From the NCBI GenBank assembly GCA_031771865.1, contig JASISA010000001.1:2046001-2110000 (forward strand): a stretch of DNA of 64,000 nt. The letters run 5' to 3'. Below the pieces are notes generated by a model, which was not told where the DNA came from, ran no database searches, and saw nothing but the letters and a program-made list of their open reading frames with translations. Both the position numbers and the translations under genes were made by a program. Shown here piece by piece: positions 30,717 to 42,400 of this stretch (positions are counted from its first letter, which is position 1; the number at the start of each line of letters is the position of its first letter). Origin of the DNA: Nothophaeocryptopus gaeumannii (lineage: Eukaryota > Ascomycota > Dothideomycetes > Mycosphaerellales > Mycosphaerellaceae).

Positions 30717-32585
30717 GTCGGCGAGGGCAATGCTGTGACTGTCTGCGGCTGGAAAGCTCGGTACACAGAGCCCGTAGTGAGGCCTAAGTGGCAGGATCCG
30801 GTCTTGTGGTAGCGTGATTTACGTTCGAAAATTTGACCCGCAGTCTGGGCCGGTTGTGGTTGTTGCGGAGGTCAGCTGTAGTAGTTGGAGAAGGCGGCTT
30901 CTATGTGGTAGAACAAGTAGTCCATCATCGGCGAACAAGCAGGCTCGTTCGAGACGACCTTAAGATGAACCCTGGTGTGGGATCTTCTTGTTGTCCGACT
31001 ATTCTTCTTAGAAAGGAAATGACGGAACGAGGGGCTTGCTCTCGGAACTCGCCGTCTCAGCCGAAGAGCAAAGACCGAGGACCCTTCCTTGTGCCCAGCT
31101 ACTGCTCTGCTCTGCTCCTCTTCTTGCGACGCACGCCGTCCAACAACTTGCTCCCTCATTGCATCGACCACCGCAACTTGTTTTCTTGCGGCATCACAAA
31201 ACTACTTTCGAGCGCTTCTATTTGTCGTGATACTGCCCTTTGACCGGTTTCGCGGTCCCAGGCGCCGCCCAGCACGCGTCGGAGTCCGTCGTCTTTCAGC
31301 GATTCGGTGCTCTTCGGTCGGTGGTCAGCTTTGCTTGCCCAGCTCGGCTTGCTTGCTCGCTCTCCATCCCTCCCCGTCTCTGCGCGCACTTGCACCATTC
31401 ATTCGGAAAGCAAACCCTTCGCAGCCTCGCCGACACTCAGCTTACCGTCCGGAATACTTACACGGTCTGCCGGCCCGGCCACCACGACGGAGTACTAAAA
31501 ACCCTGGTACCTAAGCTCTGGCGCTTCGCGGCCTTACCTCTCTCCCGCATCCTGTGGTACATGCAGCATCGCTGTCCTGTTTCGTATATAGCTTTAGCAA
31601 CTGTGACCTTCAAGGAGCTGCTTCGATGAGATGCCATCGCCGGCATCTCAGACCAGAGGTGGGGATGGACTTCCTCACCTGAGGTCACGCCAATCTTGAA
31701 GGAGAGCAGTCATGACTGCGCCGATGAAGCACGACAAGTAGCAGGTGGGATAAGTTTGGTCGACTACCTACAAATGTATGGCAATGAGAAGACAGCACCG
31801 CGTCATGCGACAGAGTGGCAGCGTCACTACCAACCTGCCGTGCTGTTTCGCTGGTTGCATTGGCTATGGATGCTCTCACCCAGAGTGAAAGCAAGGCTGT
31901 TTGGATACAAGACTACCTCGAGCATGAATACGCTCAGCGATCCTACTGTCCTGTGAAAGAGACGCGGCCTCTCCTGCCTCATACTAACACAGGGTGCTAT
32001 CCAGTAGCTTCGCTGGGATGCGTTGCATTCTCCAGCACGGTACAGCACAGGACGTCAACAGCTCTCACCCATGACAGCGCCATACTCATTCATGGGCTCA
32101 TGTGTGGACAGCGTAGAGCCCGTTTGCGTCTGTCCACATGCAGTGAGCGTGAACTCTGGCGCTGGCATTGATTACGTCCTTGACGACATATGAAGGCCGG
32201 CCGCAACATGCCTGACTATGCCATGAACTATCAACACAGGAATTCACGATCATGGAGAGCTAATTTCACAGACCTGCGATCTTTCCTATTCACCTGAACT
32301 GGGTGCTCTTAACCGCTCAAAACGCTGCGGCGAGGCGCGAGATGCATGCACGATTGTGCAGCAGAACGATCCGCGCCAAGCTTCGAAGAGGGGCTCTCGG
32401 GCGTTGTAGCCGTCGTGCACCTGCTGGTGAAAGGACCTCGATCTTCCAGCGACAAAGACAACGTAGAGTTGCAGTGCGCGTTGGATATCCGCTCCTGGCC
32501 TTTCGCAGTGTGTGTTTCCTTTACCGTGGCGGAAGTCGTCGCTAGGTCACAAAAGTTTGAGCGTGTCCTCGTGTCAGCCGAACAA
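30717..32585. other. Intergenic, divergent promoters
   Basis: About 1.9 kb between GTP cyclohydrolase (minus) and the CTD kinase (plus). The kinase reading frame extends upstream to 32346, but that part lacks kinase-like or RS-like sequence and I treat it as leader. No other gene is supported. Confidence 0.55.
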
Positions 32586-35500
32586 ATGGAGGCAGGCTCT
32601 GGCAAAAGCCCGGGTCCTGCTTCAGACGGTAGCAAACATCGAAGGGACGCCAGTTTGGGCCGGTCGGGACATGCTCCAAGTATCAATTCCAGAGGGAGGT
32701 CTCCAGGTACTGCTAAGGATAGAGCGGAGGCAGGCTCCCAGGAAGAAGCCAACCTGAAGTCTGCTGAAGCAAAGCCGGAGGGCAGCACCTCCCACAACCA
32801 ACCAGCGTCACGCTCCAGCGCCAGATCTTCATCTCCAACGCATCACCACCACCGACATCATCACCACCACCGTGACCGAACGCACGGGAGAAGTACTAGC
32901 AGAGCGCAATCCAAGTCACCACGGCGCAAAGACCTCGACGAAAGCTCGTCACGACGCCAAGACCGAACAGCTGACGGCACCTCGCATCGTCCACACCGTC
33001 CAACGTCGTACAACCGCCCTCGCTCGCCATCCCGCGAACACTCCTCCCACCGCCATCATCATCGCCGACATCGAAGTCACAGCCCGGTTGGATCTCCATC
33101 ACGCCCACATCATCATTCTTCGCAGTCTAGACAAGGAAGAAGCGCAAGGTCGCCCCGACCCGCAACAGGCAAAGATAACACGGTGGACCGGCGTGAAGGT
33201 GCAAATCTGGACGGCACGACCTATCGTCGTCGCCGCTCGCCTTCTGCTGACTCCAAATATCGCGCCGAATCTGGTCGGAGTAGGAGGCCGATCTCGTCCG
33301 AACGGCATCGACGGAGAGAAGAAGACGGCTATCATCGCAGTCACCGACGTGATCACGACCGATCGCCGCGTCGCGAGCGAACTCATCGATCTGGACGGGA
33401 GCAGGACAGAGACGCTGTAGAGCGTCAATCGCGACACGACGACGCCTACCGGGAGCGCGAGACGGCTCGTTCTTTCCCGCCGCCCAAAGAGAGCGATCGG
33501 GGCAGTCGCCGCAATACTCGCTCTCCACGTGATCACCGCAGTCGAGTTGACAGTCGTGAGAGCTTGAAGCGAGAGGCAGCTTCTGTTGAGGACAACAAAG
33601 CGCGACCACGAGAGCGGTCAGCTAGTCGAGAAAGCCATCGCTCTCGTAAGACCGATCGAGAGCAAGACGACATGTACAATCGAGGCTCGTACGATCAGCG
33701 GTATGGACATCCGCCTCCGCAAAACTACGGAAATCAGGGATACCAACAAGGTTACAACTCGCATTCTGGCTCACCCTACCAGCAAGCTCCTTACGGGCAT
33801 CAGCAACCCGGGCCTTCAGGCGTAGGCTACTATCAGCCGCAGCCAGGAAAGCAGTTTGGAGGCGCCCGCGAACCTTTCCCAAGGCCTCCGCAACGGGGAG
33901 GAGCTGCAGCTGCTAGAGGCGGCCGTGCGCACTTCGCCAATCTGTCATGGACACCCAATGACGGCACCAAAGGAGGTCATCTTGTACAGCCTGGTGATAA
34001 GCCAAAAGATGCGACCCCTGCTGCGCAACCCAAGTCTGTCGTCGTGGCACCGGATCCCGATGAGGATGATAATCCATTTCGTCCTCCCGCCGATCTACGC
34101 GCGGAAGATGAGCATGCCGCCAAAAAGCGGAAAACGGACTCCGCGACGCCCACTGGACCTGCCGCGGATGCGAAGACTGCCGAGCAGAAGGCCGCTGAGG
34201 CCGAGCGGGAGAAGAACAAGATTAGCTTTTCGATCAAAGGTCGAGCGAGTATGGCCGCAGCCGAGCGACAGCCCGCCATACCGAAATCTGAAACTTCGCC
34301 GCTCTTGGCTAAGAAGACCCCCACCGGAATATCTCCACTTGTACAGAACAACGCCCCCAAGAGCAGTAACTACATCGGCAACACTCGAATCACAGATGCA
34401 CCGATCCCGAAGAAGCCCGAAGCGCCTCTTACGAGAAAAGAGAAAGTCAGAAAGAAGCGACTGAAGCCTCGACCGGAGTTGAGCGAAGAATTCAAACATT
34501 CAGACAGCGTCTATTTCAGAAAGACTGGAAACGAGTCCGTTGTCGGAAGCGGAACATACGGTAAGGTGTACAAGGCCATACATGTGTACACCGGTGGAAT
34601 GGTCGCTTTGAAGAAGATCCGTATGGAGGGCGAAAGAGACGGCTTCCCCGTGACTGCCATTCGAGAGATCAAGCTCCTGCAATCGCTAAATCACATCAAC
34701 GTGGTGCCACTGCTTGAGGTCATGGTGGAGCGGAACGACTGCTTCATGGTCTTCGAGTATTTGTCTCACGATTTGACTGGTCTACTCAACCACCCATCCT
34801 TCACGCTGACATCTGCACACAAGAAACATCTGGCAAGGCAATTGTTCGAGGGACTGGACTATCTTCATAAGAGAGGAGTCCTGCATCGCGACATCAAAGC
34901 CGCCAACATTCTCATCTCAAAAACAGGAGAGTTAAAGCTGGCAGACTTTGGTCTTGCTCGATTCTACCAAAAGCGCCAAAAGCAAGACTACACCAACCGA
35001 GTCATCACCATCTGGTACCGAAGTCCAGAACTACTGCTCGGCGAGACTCAGTACGGACCTGCGGTGGACATCTGGAGCGCTGCATGTGTGCTCGTTGAGA
35101 TCTTCACCCGACATGCGATCTTCCCGGGTGATGGCGGCGAAATTAATCAGCTCGATAAGATTTACAACGTACTTGGGACGCCTTCACGTAGTGAGTGGCC
35201 TGGCATCTCTGAGCTGCAGTGGTACGAGCTCCTCCGCCCAACAGAACGAATCCCTTCGACTTTCGCAGAGAAATACCGCGAGCGGGTCTCACCGGAAGCT
35301 TTTGAGCTTTTGCAGGCAATGTTCCTGTACGATCCGGCTCACCGCCCGACGGCCGCGGATGTATTGGAGCACCCGTACTTCACGACGGAGGAACCGAAGC
35401 CGGCGCAGGTTGTGGAGTTGGCGGAGTTGGATGGCGATTGGCATGAGTTTGAGAGTAAGGCTTTGAGGAAGGAAAAAGAGAGGCAAGAGCGTGAAGCTAG

Positions 35501-35603
35501 GCGGGCTGCGAGAGAGGGTGAGAAGAGGAAGGCTGAAGAGGCTGCTACTGGCGCTGCTCAGCCTGAGGCGAAGAAGCCGAAGACCACGGAAGTCCAGGCG
35601 TAG
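32586..35603 (+). CDS. CTK1: CTD kinase catalytic subunit, Ctk1/Cdk12-type
   Basis: A cyclin-dependent kinase expected to phosphorylate Ser2 of the RNA polymerase II C-terminal repeat during elongation, with a cyclin partner not encoded here. From the ATG at 32586 it has 1005 residues in one exon. The first 600 are Arg/Ser/His-rich and disordered, as in Cdk12/Ctk1 proteins. The kinase domain covers about 640-935: GSGTYGKVYK, the cyclin-binding helix PVTAIRE (about 688), HRDIKAANIL (about 766), ADFGLAR, and T-loop DYTNRVITIWYRSPELLL. The C-terminal tail ends in a Lys/Glu-rich helix with a possible nuclear signal (EAKKPKTTE). Bur1/Cdk9 is the alternative; the RS-rich N-terminus and T-loop favour Ctk1. 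Confidence 0.88.
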   Translation: MEAGSGKSPGPASDGSKHRRDASLGRSGHAPSINSRGRSPGTAKDRAEAGSQEEANLKSAEAKPEGSTSHNQPASRSSARSSSPTHHHHRHHHHHRDRTHGRSTSRAQSKSPRRKDLDESSSRRQDRTADGTSHRPHRPTSYNRPRSPSREHSSHRHHHRRHRSHSPVGSPSRPHHHSSQSRQGRSARSPRPATGKDNTVDRREGANLDGTTYRRRRSPSADSKYRAESGRSRRPISSERHRRREEDGYHRSHRRDHDRSPRRERTHRSGREQDRDAVERQSRHDDAYRERETARSFPPPKESDRGSRRNTRSPRDHRSRVDSRESLKREAASVEDNKARPRERSASRESHRSRKTDREQDDMYNRGSYDQRYGHPPPQNYGNQGYQQGYNSHSGSPYQQAPYGHQQPGPSGVGYYQPQPGKQFGGAREPFPRPPQRGGAAAARGGRAHFANLSWTPNDGTKGGHLVQPGDKPKDATPAAQPKSVVVAPDPDEDDNPFRPPADLRAEDEHAAKKRKTDSATPTGPAADAKTAEQKAAEAEREKNKISFSIKGRASMAAAERQPAIPKSETSPLLAKKTPTGISPLVQNNAPKSSNYIGNTRITDAPIPKKPEAPLTRKEKVRKKRLKPRPELSEEFKHSDSVYFRKTGNESVVGSGTYGKVYKAIHVYTGGMVALKKIRMEGERDGFPVTAIREIKLLQSLNHINVVPLLEVMVERNDCFMVFEYLSHDLTGLLNHPSFTLTSAHKKHLARQLFEGLDYLHKRGVLHRDIKAANILISKTGELKLADFGLARFYQKRQKQDYTNRVITIWYRSPELLLGETQYGPAVDIWSAACVLVEIFTRHAIFPGDGGEINQLDKIYNVLGTPSRSEWPGISELQWYELLRPTERIPSTFAEKYRERVSPEAFELLQAMFLYDPAHRPTAADVLEHPYFTTEEPKPAQVVELAELDGDWHEFESKALRKEKERQEREARRAAREGEKRKAEEAATGAAQPEAKKPKTTEVQA

Positions 35604-36190
35604 AATGCTGCGATGGAAGTGATGAAGCGGCGGAATGGGTGAAGTGCGGCTGCGGCTTGAAGCTAGATGGTGAGATGGGAGCGGTCGTTTGGACATCATC
35701 TTGCATCTTGAGCGAACACGTCGGATAGAATTCATACAGCGGTGATATAGCATACTGCAATCCACTACCGGTACCTGCATGTGTATGCGATTCACAAAGC
35801 GATCCAGATCAGTATTTGAAAGGATAATGCAAGTCATTGCAGCGCGCAATGGCGCGTTCGCGCAAGCCCAGCCTCATGTTTTTGCACGATTCATGGAAAG
35901 AAGGGCTTGGAAGTCAGCAGAGTCGGCAAGCTTTGATGGAGTCAATGAACCTACGTTGACTCTGTGCTCGAGCGACAGACCTTGCGTCGGTCTGGCATCA
36001 CGCTCATACCAAGGGATGCGGACGTCATGAAATTTGTGTGGATAGGCGGTGCTGACGACCGAGCTCAAGATCTGAGGCCCAATGATCGGAGCATTATTAC
36101 TCGCGCCAACTGGCCAGATCTCGTTCGAGAACATATCAGTCGTACCGAATCGCTCATAGTACAATTCGCAATCATGACTTTCTAAGTCAC
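35604..36190. other. Intergenic, convergent
   Basis: No supported gene; 3' ends of the kinase and Spc3 genes. Confidence 0.55.
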
Positions 36191-37017
36191 TCAAGCCGGT
36201 GACCCCCGGTTCCTCTCCGCCCCCGTCTCCGTCTTCAAATCCTCTTTCTTCACATTCTCCTCGCTTGTAGGCAACCCCGGGAACGTGAACACTTCTGACT
36301 CCCCTCCCTTTAACCCTTGCCATCTCCCATACGTCTTGGTATTCGTCCATGTTAGAAGTCCCACCCATGGCTGCACGTTCCAGTGTAATGTCAGAGTCGA
36401 GTTGGATCGATCGGCCATTTTACCTGAAACATCGGTGATTTGATATTTCGGCTTCTGACTGACAAGCTTTAGAATGCCGGGTTGTTTGCCAGCTGGGTAT
36501 GCCTTCCCCGCTGTGCCTGCTTTGCGATCCATTCTTGAGGTCTTCGCTTTGGGTTTTCCTTTTGGTGTGGGGTGGATGTAGGTGTTTTGGTGGAGAGGCG
36601 CATAGTCCGAGGGGATGATAGCATCCCAGACGACGATCTCGGAGTTGGGAACGTCGTCGGGAGAGGATGAGGGGTAGGAGGCGGTTATGTAGGCGAAGAT
36701 TTGTTTTGTGTTCCAGTTGAAGAGGGAGGTGAGGTCGGCGTCGAGGGAGAAGGTTACGTGGGCGTATTCTTCGCGTTTAGTGGAGTAGTAGTGGGGACGA
36801 CCTTTGGCGCTGTGGGAGAAGAATGCTGTCAGAAGGGGATAGGGATGTTGGAGGCTCGTGAGGTTTGGACTTACACTCGCACATTCTTGAGCTCCAGGCT
36901 CGCGGATGGTGCTTGTGGGCTTAGAAGTACGCTGACTGCGATTACTGCTGCCATAGTGAAGGCGACTGATGTGAAGAAGCCGAAGACATTCTGTAGACGC
37001 GCGAGGTTGTTGTGCAT
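36191..37017 (-). CDS. SPC3: Signal peptidase complex subunit 3 (SPC22/23)
   Basis: Non-catalytic subunit of the ER signal peptidase. Exons 36875-37017 and 36191-36809 join in phase 2 to 253 residues. The N-terminus MHNNLARLQNVFGFFTSVAF begins one membrane anchor, followed by the lumenal domain with ASLELKNVRV, REEYAHVTFSLDADLTSLFNWNTKQIFAY, NSEIVVWDAIIP, and NSTLTLHWNVQPWVGLLTW, all family landmarks in order. The C-terminus has an extra charged tail of about 30 residues. Essential in yeast, so it is likely housekeeping here. Confidence 0.93.
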
Positions 37018-38684
37018 GTTGGTGGTGTTGCGTGGCAGAAGATCTGCCCTGATCGGTGGAATTATGACATTGAAGTTGGTGGTTGTCGCTCAGCTGTGTA
37101 GCACATGCTTCAAGTGAGGTGGCCTTTGGCTCGGAACGGCTGCGGAACTAGCCGCATCTCAGGAACCCTGTGATTCAACTCTCCCTGTCTCACTCATGAT
37201 TCAACGCTCACATCCTAATTTCATATGCCACAGCGCAGTCAGAGGCGGCTTGTGGTACGCGACTGGCTGACCGCACCGTCAAGACGAGGGGTTCTTGGCT
37301 CATCACGTACGACTTATCGCAAACCCCGAGCGACGTCCGGTGCTTGTCGAGTGGCACAGAATTGCGCATCTTCTCATCAGCACATCTCCACCGGCTCCAC
37401 CCGACATGGCCTGGGTGTCCGCAGCCATCAATGGAGATGATAGGTGCCAACCAGGGACATTCTTCCAGCAACGCGCTCGCTGTTGACCTCAATCGGTGGC
37501 AAAATCTTCTACCAAAGAGATTGGGAAGAGCAGTCCGAAGCACTCGCGCGTACGTGTCCGGTATCTACAAACCTGTTGTGGAAAGTTCGAGCTACTTTGC
37601 ACGACAGAGCGCGTTTCTCATTCCTTAAACCTTTCCGACACACTCAAAGTGATGGCGCTTATGCGGAGTTCGATGCAGTCACAGTGGAGAGTTGCCTCAG
37701 GTTCTGGCTAAACTGACAACGCAGAGAACAACACTGGGGTATCTGGTCAAAACGACGTCCTAGCCGTCCTATTATGTCCTGTCTGTTATGCCGAATCCTT
37801 GAGTCATGGGAAAAAGTCACTGAAGACTCGATCTCGTTCGAGTAATTCGCCTACTGAGTTCCTGACGATCTCTTGCCTTGTTCATCCCTTCACTGGCTGG
37901 GCGGCCCCGGCAGAATCTCGCAGTCAGCCATACGCCTTGGGCCGATATTCCGACCTGCTGTCAACCCAAGAGCACTGGTGCGAAACTGTTCAACATCAGT
38001 CGCATGTGGAGCTGCGTCGTTTGCTCGTCGATAGCGAGCGGAAACTATTGACCTATCAGGAAGAAGCAGGCATGACTCGGACAGCCTTACACTTATATCT
38101 TCAACCTAGAGAACATGGGCAGAAATCGTGACCTATCGCTAATCAGCAGGATGGTGCTACTACATCGGCCCATTGACCGATTTCCACACCTTGTACTACT
38201 CCGCTAGCCACTCGACGGCGAGTAGCGGCGTTGTTTGCACGAACGGCACCCTTGTTCCTGAGCCGCTTTTGTGATTGTACCTGGATGATGAAACTATCTC
38301 CCACGTGGCGCCGACTTCATGTCCGTCATGAAGGCACGGCAAAGAAGGTAATCTTTCCGACTTGTGTCGTGCGGTCTTCTCTTTTGAAGTTCGTTCCTGT
38401 AAGTTTTGCTTTCGCTCACTACTCTTGCGGGCTGAACCTCGACAGCGGTAAAGACGATGCAGGGTGTGTCTAGGATGCGTGTTGCACCGCTGAGTTGAGG
38501 AAACAGGAAACCGCTCTCCTTGTTTCCTTTACATGTCGGACGGTTCCCTTCTACCGGCCTCCGTCAGCATTTGCTCCCTTACCGGTCTACCAACGTTGGA
38601 TCAACTTTCGCACAATACAACCAGGACCCTTTGAGCCTGTTCGATAATCCCGATCGACCAAGCTGGCAGGACATCGACACAAGT
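37018..38684. other. Intergenic, divergent promoters
   Basis: About 1.7 kb with no convincing gene. Several short open frames lack splice sites, signal peptides or known motifs. Confidence 0.5.
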
Positions 38685-39939
38685 ATGGCTGTTGGCCACG
38701 CGCCTGGTGAGGCCGTAACAGGCGTGACTATCGCCTTCACGATATTGGCCTTCGTCGCTACGTTAGCAAGATTATTTACGAGGATACGGATCGTCCATGG
38801 TGCCGGACTGGACGATATTGTCATCGCCATCGCTTGCGCGTTCACGATTGCTGTCACATTAACAATGTGCATGCAAGTCAAATACGGCATGGGTCGACAT
38901 TCAGCCACCTTGACACCTCACGAGCACAAATACTCTCTCATCTGGTTCTGGGCTTCAGTCTGGTTATACTACCTCGCGCTTTGCTTCGCCAAGTGCTCGA
39001 TCATACTACAATACTTGCGCATATTCCCCGAACAACGCTTCCGCAAATCATGCTTCATCTTAATGGCTGTCATCGTCGGATGGACATTCTGGGCTTTCTT
39101 CTCTGCGCTCTTTGCCTGCTGGCCCATTTCATTCTTTTGGGGTACTTCACTGAATGGAAGCTGTTTGAATAGGCTTGCGGTGTGGTAAGCTTCGGATCTG
39201 GAACATCCTAGCGCGACCACGTTATCTAACATGGATCACTACTAGGTTCTCCAACGCCGCCGTCAACATCATCACCGACATCTGTACCGTGGTCCTACCA
39301 ATGCCAGTGCTTAAATCTTTGAACTTGCCAGCGAAACAGCGATATGTACTCATGGTCGTCTTCGGAATGGGTGGTGTGGTATGCATCATCTCCATCATGC
39401 GACTCTCCGCCCTCTATACAATCTCCATCTCGAACGACGTCAGCTGGGAGAACCCCCTTGCAGCGATCTGGTCGTCAACAGAAGTCAACGTCGGTATACT
39501 CTGCTCCTGCCTCCCAACCCTCAAAGGCTGCGTCTCCCGCTACTTTCCCTGCCTGTTCACCTCGCAAGGCGGCTCCCGTCACACAACCCACGCCTTCGAA
39601 CTCAGCGGTCCCGCAAAAGGCCACGCTTCCTGTCACATCTCCGCCTCGAACAGTCAATCCCAACGCGATCCGGAGAAGTCTGGTGGGAGGTTCAGCAGTT
39701 TCAGTCGGATCGCGAAGAGGTTTCAGGGGATGGAGATTAAAGAGCTGGAAGAGGGGAGTCAGAGTACTATGAGTAGTATGGAGAGGAATTCTCCGAATGG
39801 TGCGCATGGTGGTGGGCCTGGAATACATGTCACTACCGTTGTGGAGCAGGAGGAAGAGAGGGATGTGGAGTTGGAGAACAGGGAGAGTGATAGTTTGAAG
39901 GGATCGGTGCCGGTGCATTCGCCTTATAATGCGGCTTGA
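38685..39939 (+). CDS. Fungal rhodopsin-domain seven-helix membrane protein (SAT4/PTH11-like group)
   Basis: Exons 38685-39184 and 39246-39939 (phase-2, 61-base intron) give 397 residues. Seven hydrophobic segments fill about residues 10-290, with the family hallmarks GAGLDDIVI after the second helix, YGMGRH in the first long loop, SVWLYYLALCFAKCSIILQYLRIFP and NIITDICTVVLPMPVL. The following cytosolic tail of about 110 residues is Ser/Glu-rich. Members of this ascomycete family are putative plasma-membrane receptors or sensors, some needed for host or surface recognition. No CFEM domain is present. The ligand is unknown. Confidence 0.88.
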
Positions 39940-40654
39940 CGGAAGAGAGATATGCATGCCAACTAAGACGGGTGGGAAAGATAGGACATGGATTTAGGTC
40001 CTGACAGCTTTGCGATAAAGATGGCGTATTGACGCGGAGGGAAGTATGCTTGTGTCTTTGTAGTTGATGATTATTACTGCTGACTTGTCGTTATTATGCG
40101 CGATACCTTATGCTTGAGATCCTTGGATGATGAGGTGCTGGACAGACGATGTAAAGTAGTATACAGCAGCTAGGACGTCCTTCCGTTTTGCTACCCTCAC
40201 ATGAAAAACGCAAATAATCAAATGTAGCCGAGCCTGGTTCTCAGGCTCTTCCTATTTCTCGTTACTGGTAGAGCCTTCAATTTACTACTTCATTCACTTG
40301 ATCAGAAAACTTCGCGGATTGGCCAAGTCAGGCCTTTTACTAGTTCGTGTTCCTTGCACGAAACATTTGTAGCCAGTTGAAGCCTTCAAGCATCGAACAG
40401 AGTTTACCAGGAGGCATGGTACACAACGGACGAACTTTGAATTCGCTATGGCAAAGTACGTTGCGCTTGCTTAGAAAGTGACTCCCCTCGCTTGGGAGAT
40501 GTGAAGTTGAGGAAAGCCACTCGTCGGACTTTGGGTAATTGTGCTGCGATGTCTCCAATCTTTGGCCCCGAGACGGTTGAGTACATGTATTAGATGACGA
40601 CGACCTATGCACCGTCGACCTGTGCAAACCAGTGTCATCGACCGACGGACATAT
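39940..40654. other. Intergenic, convergent
   Basis: No supported gene. Confidence 0.55.
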
Positions 40655-41776
40655 TCAGTACTCATCCCGGTCCTCATCTTCTTCCTCTTCCTCTTCCGAC
40701 GATCCATGCAATGACGATGATGGCGAGGACGATGACGGCGAGGACGATGACGGCGAGGTCGCTGAAAGTGCGTTAGCGAGTTTTCGAAATTCGCGTTCCA
40801 TTTCTAGAGTTGTGTTGAAGAATTTCGAGAGAAGCTTGAATGTCCTTTTATGAACACTGGCATCTTCGCGAGCTTTGAGGAGTTCCATGTCGCGCTCTCG
40901 GATGCGGATTCGGAGACGTTGGTTCGAGGTTCGAAGCTGGTGTATGATGTCTGCTGAGGCTGGAGGTGGCGAGGCGTGAGCGGGTGCTGAAGAGTGAGAA
41001 GGCGAGGGATGAGGAGTGTTGCTTTTGCGAGAGTTCGACTGGAAGGGGTTGTCGTTGGTGAAGTTTGCTTCTTTCTCTTGGGCTGCTTTGTGCTGATCGG
41101 CTTGATCATTCTGCTCTGCTGGAGAAGTGCTCCGACGGTCGTTGATGCGTTTGGCTTTCTGGCCTTGGAAGTGGTTGATCGAGTTCAGGCCTGGAGCATT
41201 CTCGCTGTTTCGACTGGGAGTATCGTCTCGTCCGATCGTAGCAGTCGAAGATCCCTTCGATGTGGGCCTTGTTGGCGATTGAAACGGACCTCTTGGCGCC
41301 GGCGAAGGAGAGTAGTCGTTGAGGTGATTGTTGGCTGGAGACTGGTAGGAGCCTGCCAGAGAAGGACTCAAAGTCCCACGCCCTCCTCGCAGGTTTAGTG
41401 CCGGCATCGTTGGCGGACTGATCTGCCTTCCTCTCGTAATTCTTGGCGTCATCAACTTCAACTGCTTTTCCAGTTCCTCAACAACCTCGTCAACTCGCGC
41501 TTGCGAGCAGCATGCGGTGCAGATACTCAATTCTGCGAGGCGATGAACATCTCGTGCATAATCTGTCGAAAAATTGCTGGCCAGTGTCTTGATAAGGTCA
41601 TCTCGCTCGTGTGCAAGCGCCTGCCCATTGCGTTGAGCGAGATTCTTGCGTCTGCATCGGCTGTTCGTGAGAGTGGTCTTCTTCGTTTTAGAATCGGTGT
41701 CGATCTGGCGTAGGACGCACTGTTTGGCGAACGCCTCGCTGGTGAAGTGTGGTGGTCGGTATGGTGGAGCGCCCAT
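40655..41776 (-). CDS. Hypothetical coiled-coil/low-complexity protein
   Basis: Intronless, 373 residues from the ATG at 41776; the frame is open further upstream but without a convincing start. Residues about 1-115 are helical with two cysteines (ICTACCSQA) and a Leu-zipper-like stretch (VVEELEKQLKLM). The middle is Pro/Ser/Asn-rich and disordered. A second coiled coil (about 285-345) reads LRTSNQRLRIRIRERDMELLKARED. The tail is Ser-rich then acidic (SSEEEEEEDEDRDEY). A 15-base tandem repeat (about 40712-40757) encodes the Ser/Pro run. I do not recognise a family; the pattern suggests a structural or regulatory protein. Confidence 0.6.
   Translation of the reverse strand: MGAPPYRPPHFTSEAFAKQCVLRQIDTDSKTKKTTLTNSRCRRKNLAQRNGQALAHERDDLIKTLASNFSTDYARDVHRLAELSICTACCSQARVDEVVEELEKQLKLMTPRITRGRQISPPTMPALNLRGGRGTLSPSLAGSYQSPANNHLNDYSPSPAPRGPFQSPTRPTSKGSSTATIGRDDTPSRNSENAPGLNSINHFQGQKAKRINDRRSTSPAEQNDQADQHKAAQEKEANFTNDNPFQSNSRKSNTPHPSPSHSSAPAHASPPPASADIIHQLRTSNQRLRIRIRERDMELLKAREDASVHKRTFKLLSKFFNTTLEMEREFRKLANALSATSPSSSSPSSSSPSSSLHGSSEEEEEEDEDRDEY
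40712..40757 (+). repeat. 15-base minisatellite inside a coding region
   Basis: Three near-perfect copies of GACGATGACGGCGAG. In the minus-strand gene they encode repeated Ser/Pro. Confidence 0.85.
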
Positions 41777-42400
41777 GATGAGCTGAATTGGGAGGAGGGT
41801 CAACGAGGAAGTTTGGCAGGTATTTTTCTTGAATGTCTGGGTTGGCAAAGGAAGCTGGAGGTTGAAAGGGGTCGAGCAGCTTCTTGTATGGAAATGGATG
41901 TGTTGTCTAAACGTTGTCTCGGTCAGTGAATGTGAGACATGCATATTCTCACCTGCTGCTCTTGCTTATTGAGTGACAGGCCCCCAGAATGCTTTGAGTG
42001 AACGAAAAGAAAGGTGTCACATCTGCTCTGTTGTAAAAGTCTCGATTCAGACATAGAAAGCGAATCTAATCTCGCTGTGCTGCTGGTATCCGCCCATAGT
42101 CAAAATGGCCGCTCGCTGGGGGTATAATATCTATGGTGAATGCCATCGGGCTCATCACACCATCGTGGGGCGCGTTTCTTCAGAATATGTTACAAAGACT
42201 CTTTCGCAGGGCCAGCCTGCGTGCATTTGACGCGGCACCTGCTTCTTTCTTCTTGTATGTTTTTCCGTGTTCGCGCAATTTTCCTCCTATCCAACATACG
42301 AAGTCGGATATGTTTCCCTGGTAGAAAAGCATCCCATACGCCTCCCAATGCCGCTCATGCTCTAAACATGCAATGCACACGTCTCGAAGCTGATGGGTAT
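41777..42400. other. Intergenic
   Basis: No supported gene between two minus-strand genes. Confidence 0.55.

Noticed and set aside
32346..32585. 80-codon N-terminal extension of the CTD kinase
   Set aside because: No ATG opens a family-like sequence there; the RS-rich kinase N-terminus starts at the ATG at 32586. The extension is probably leader.
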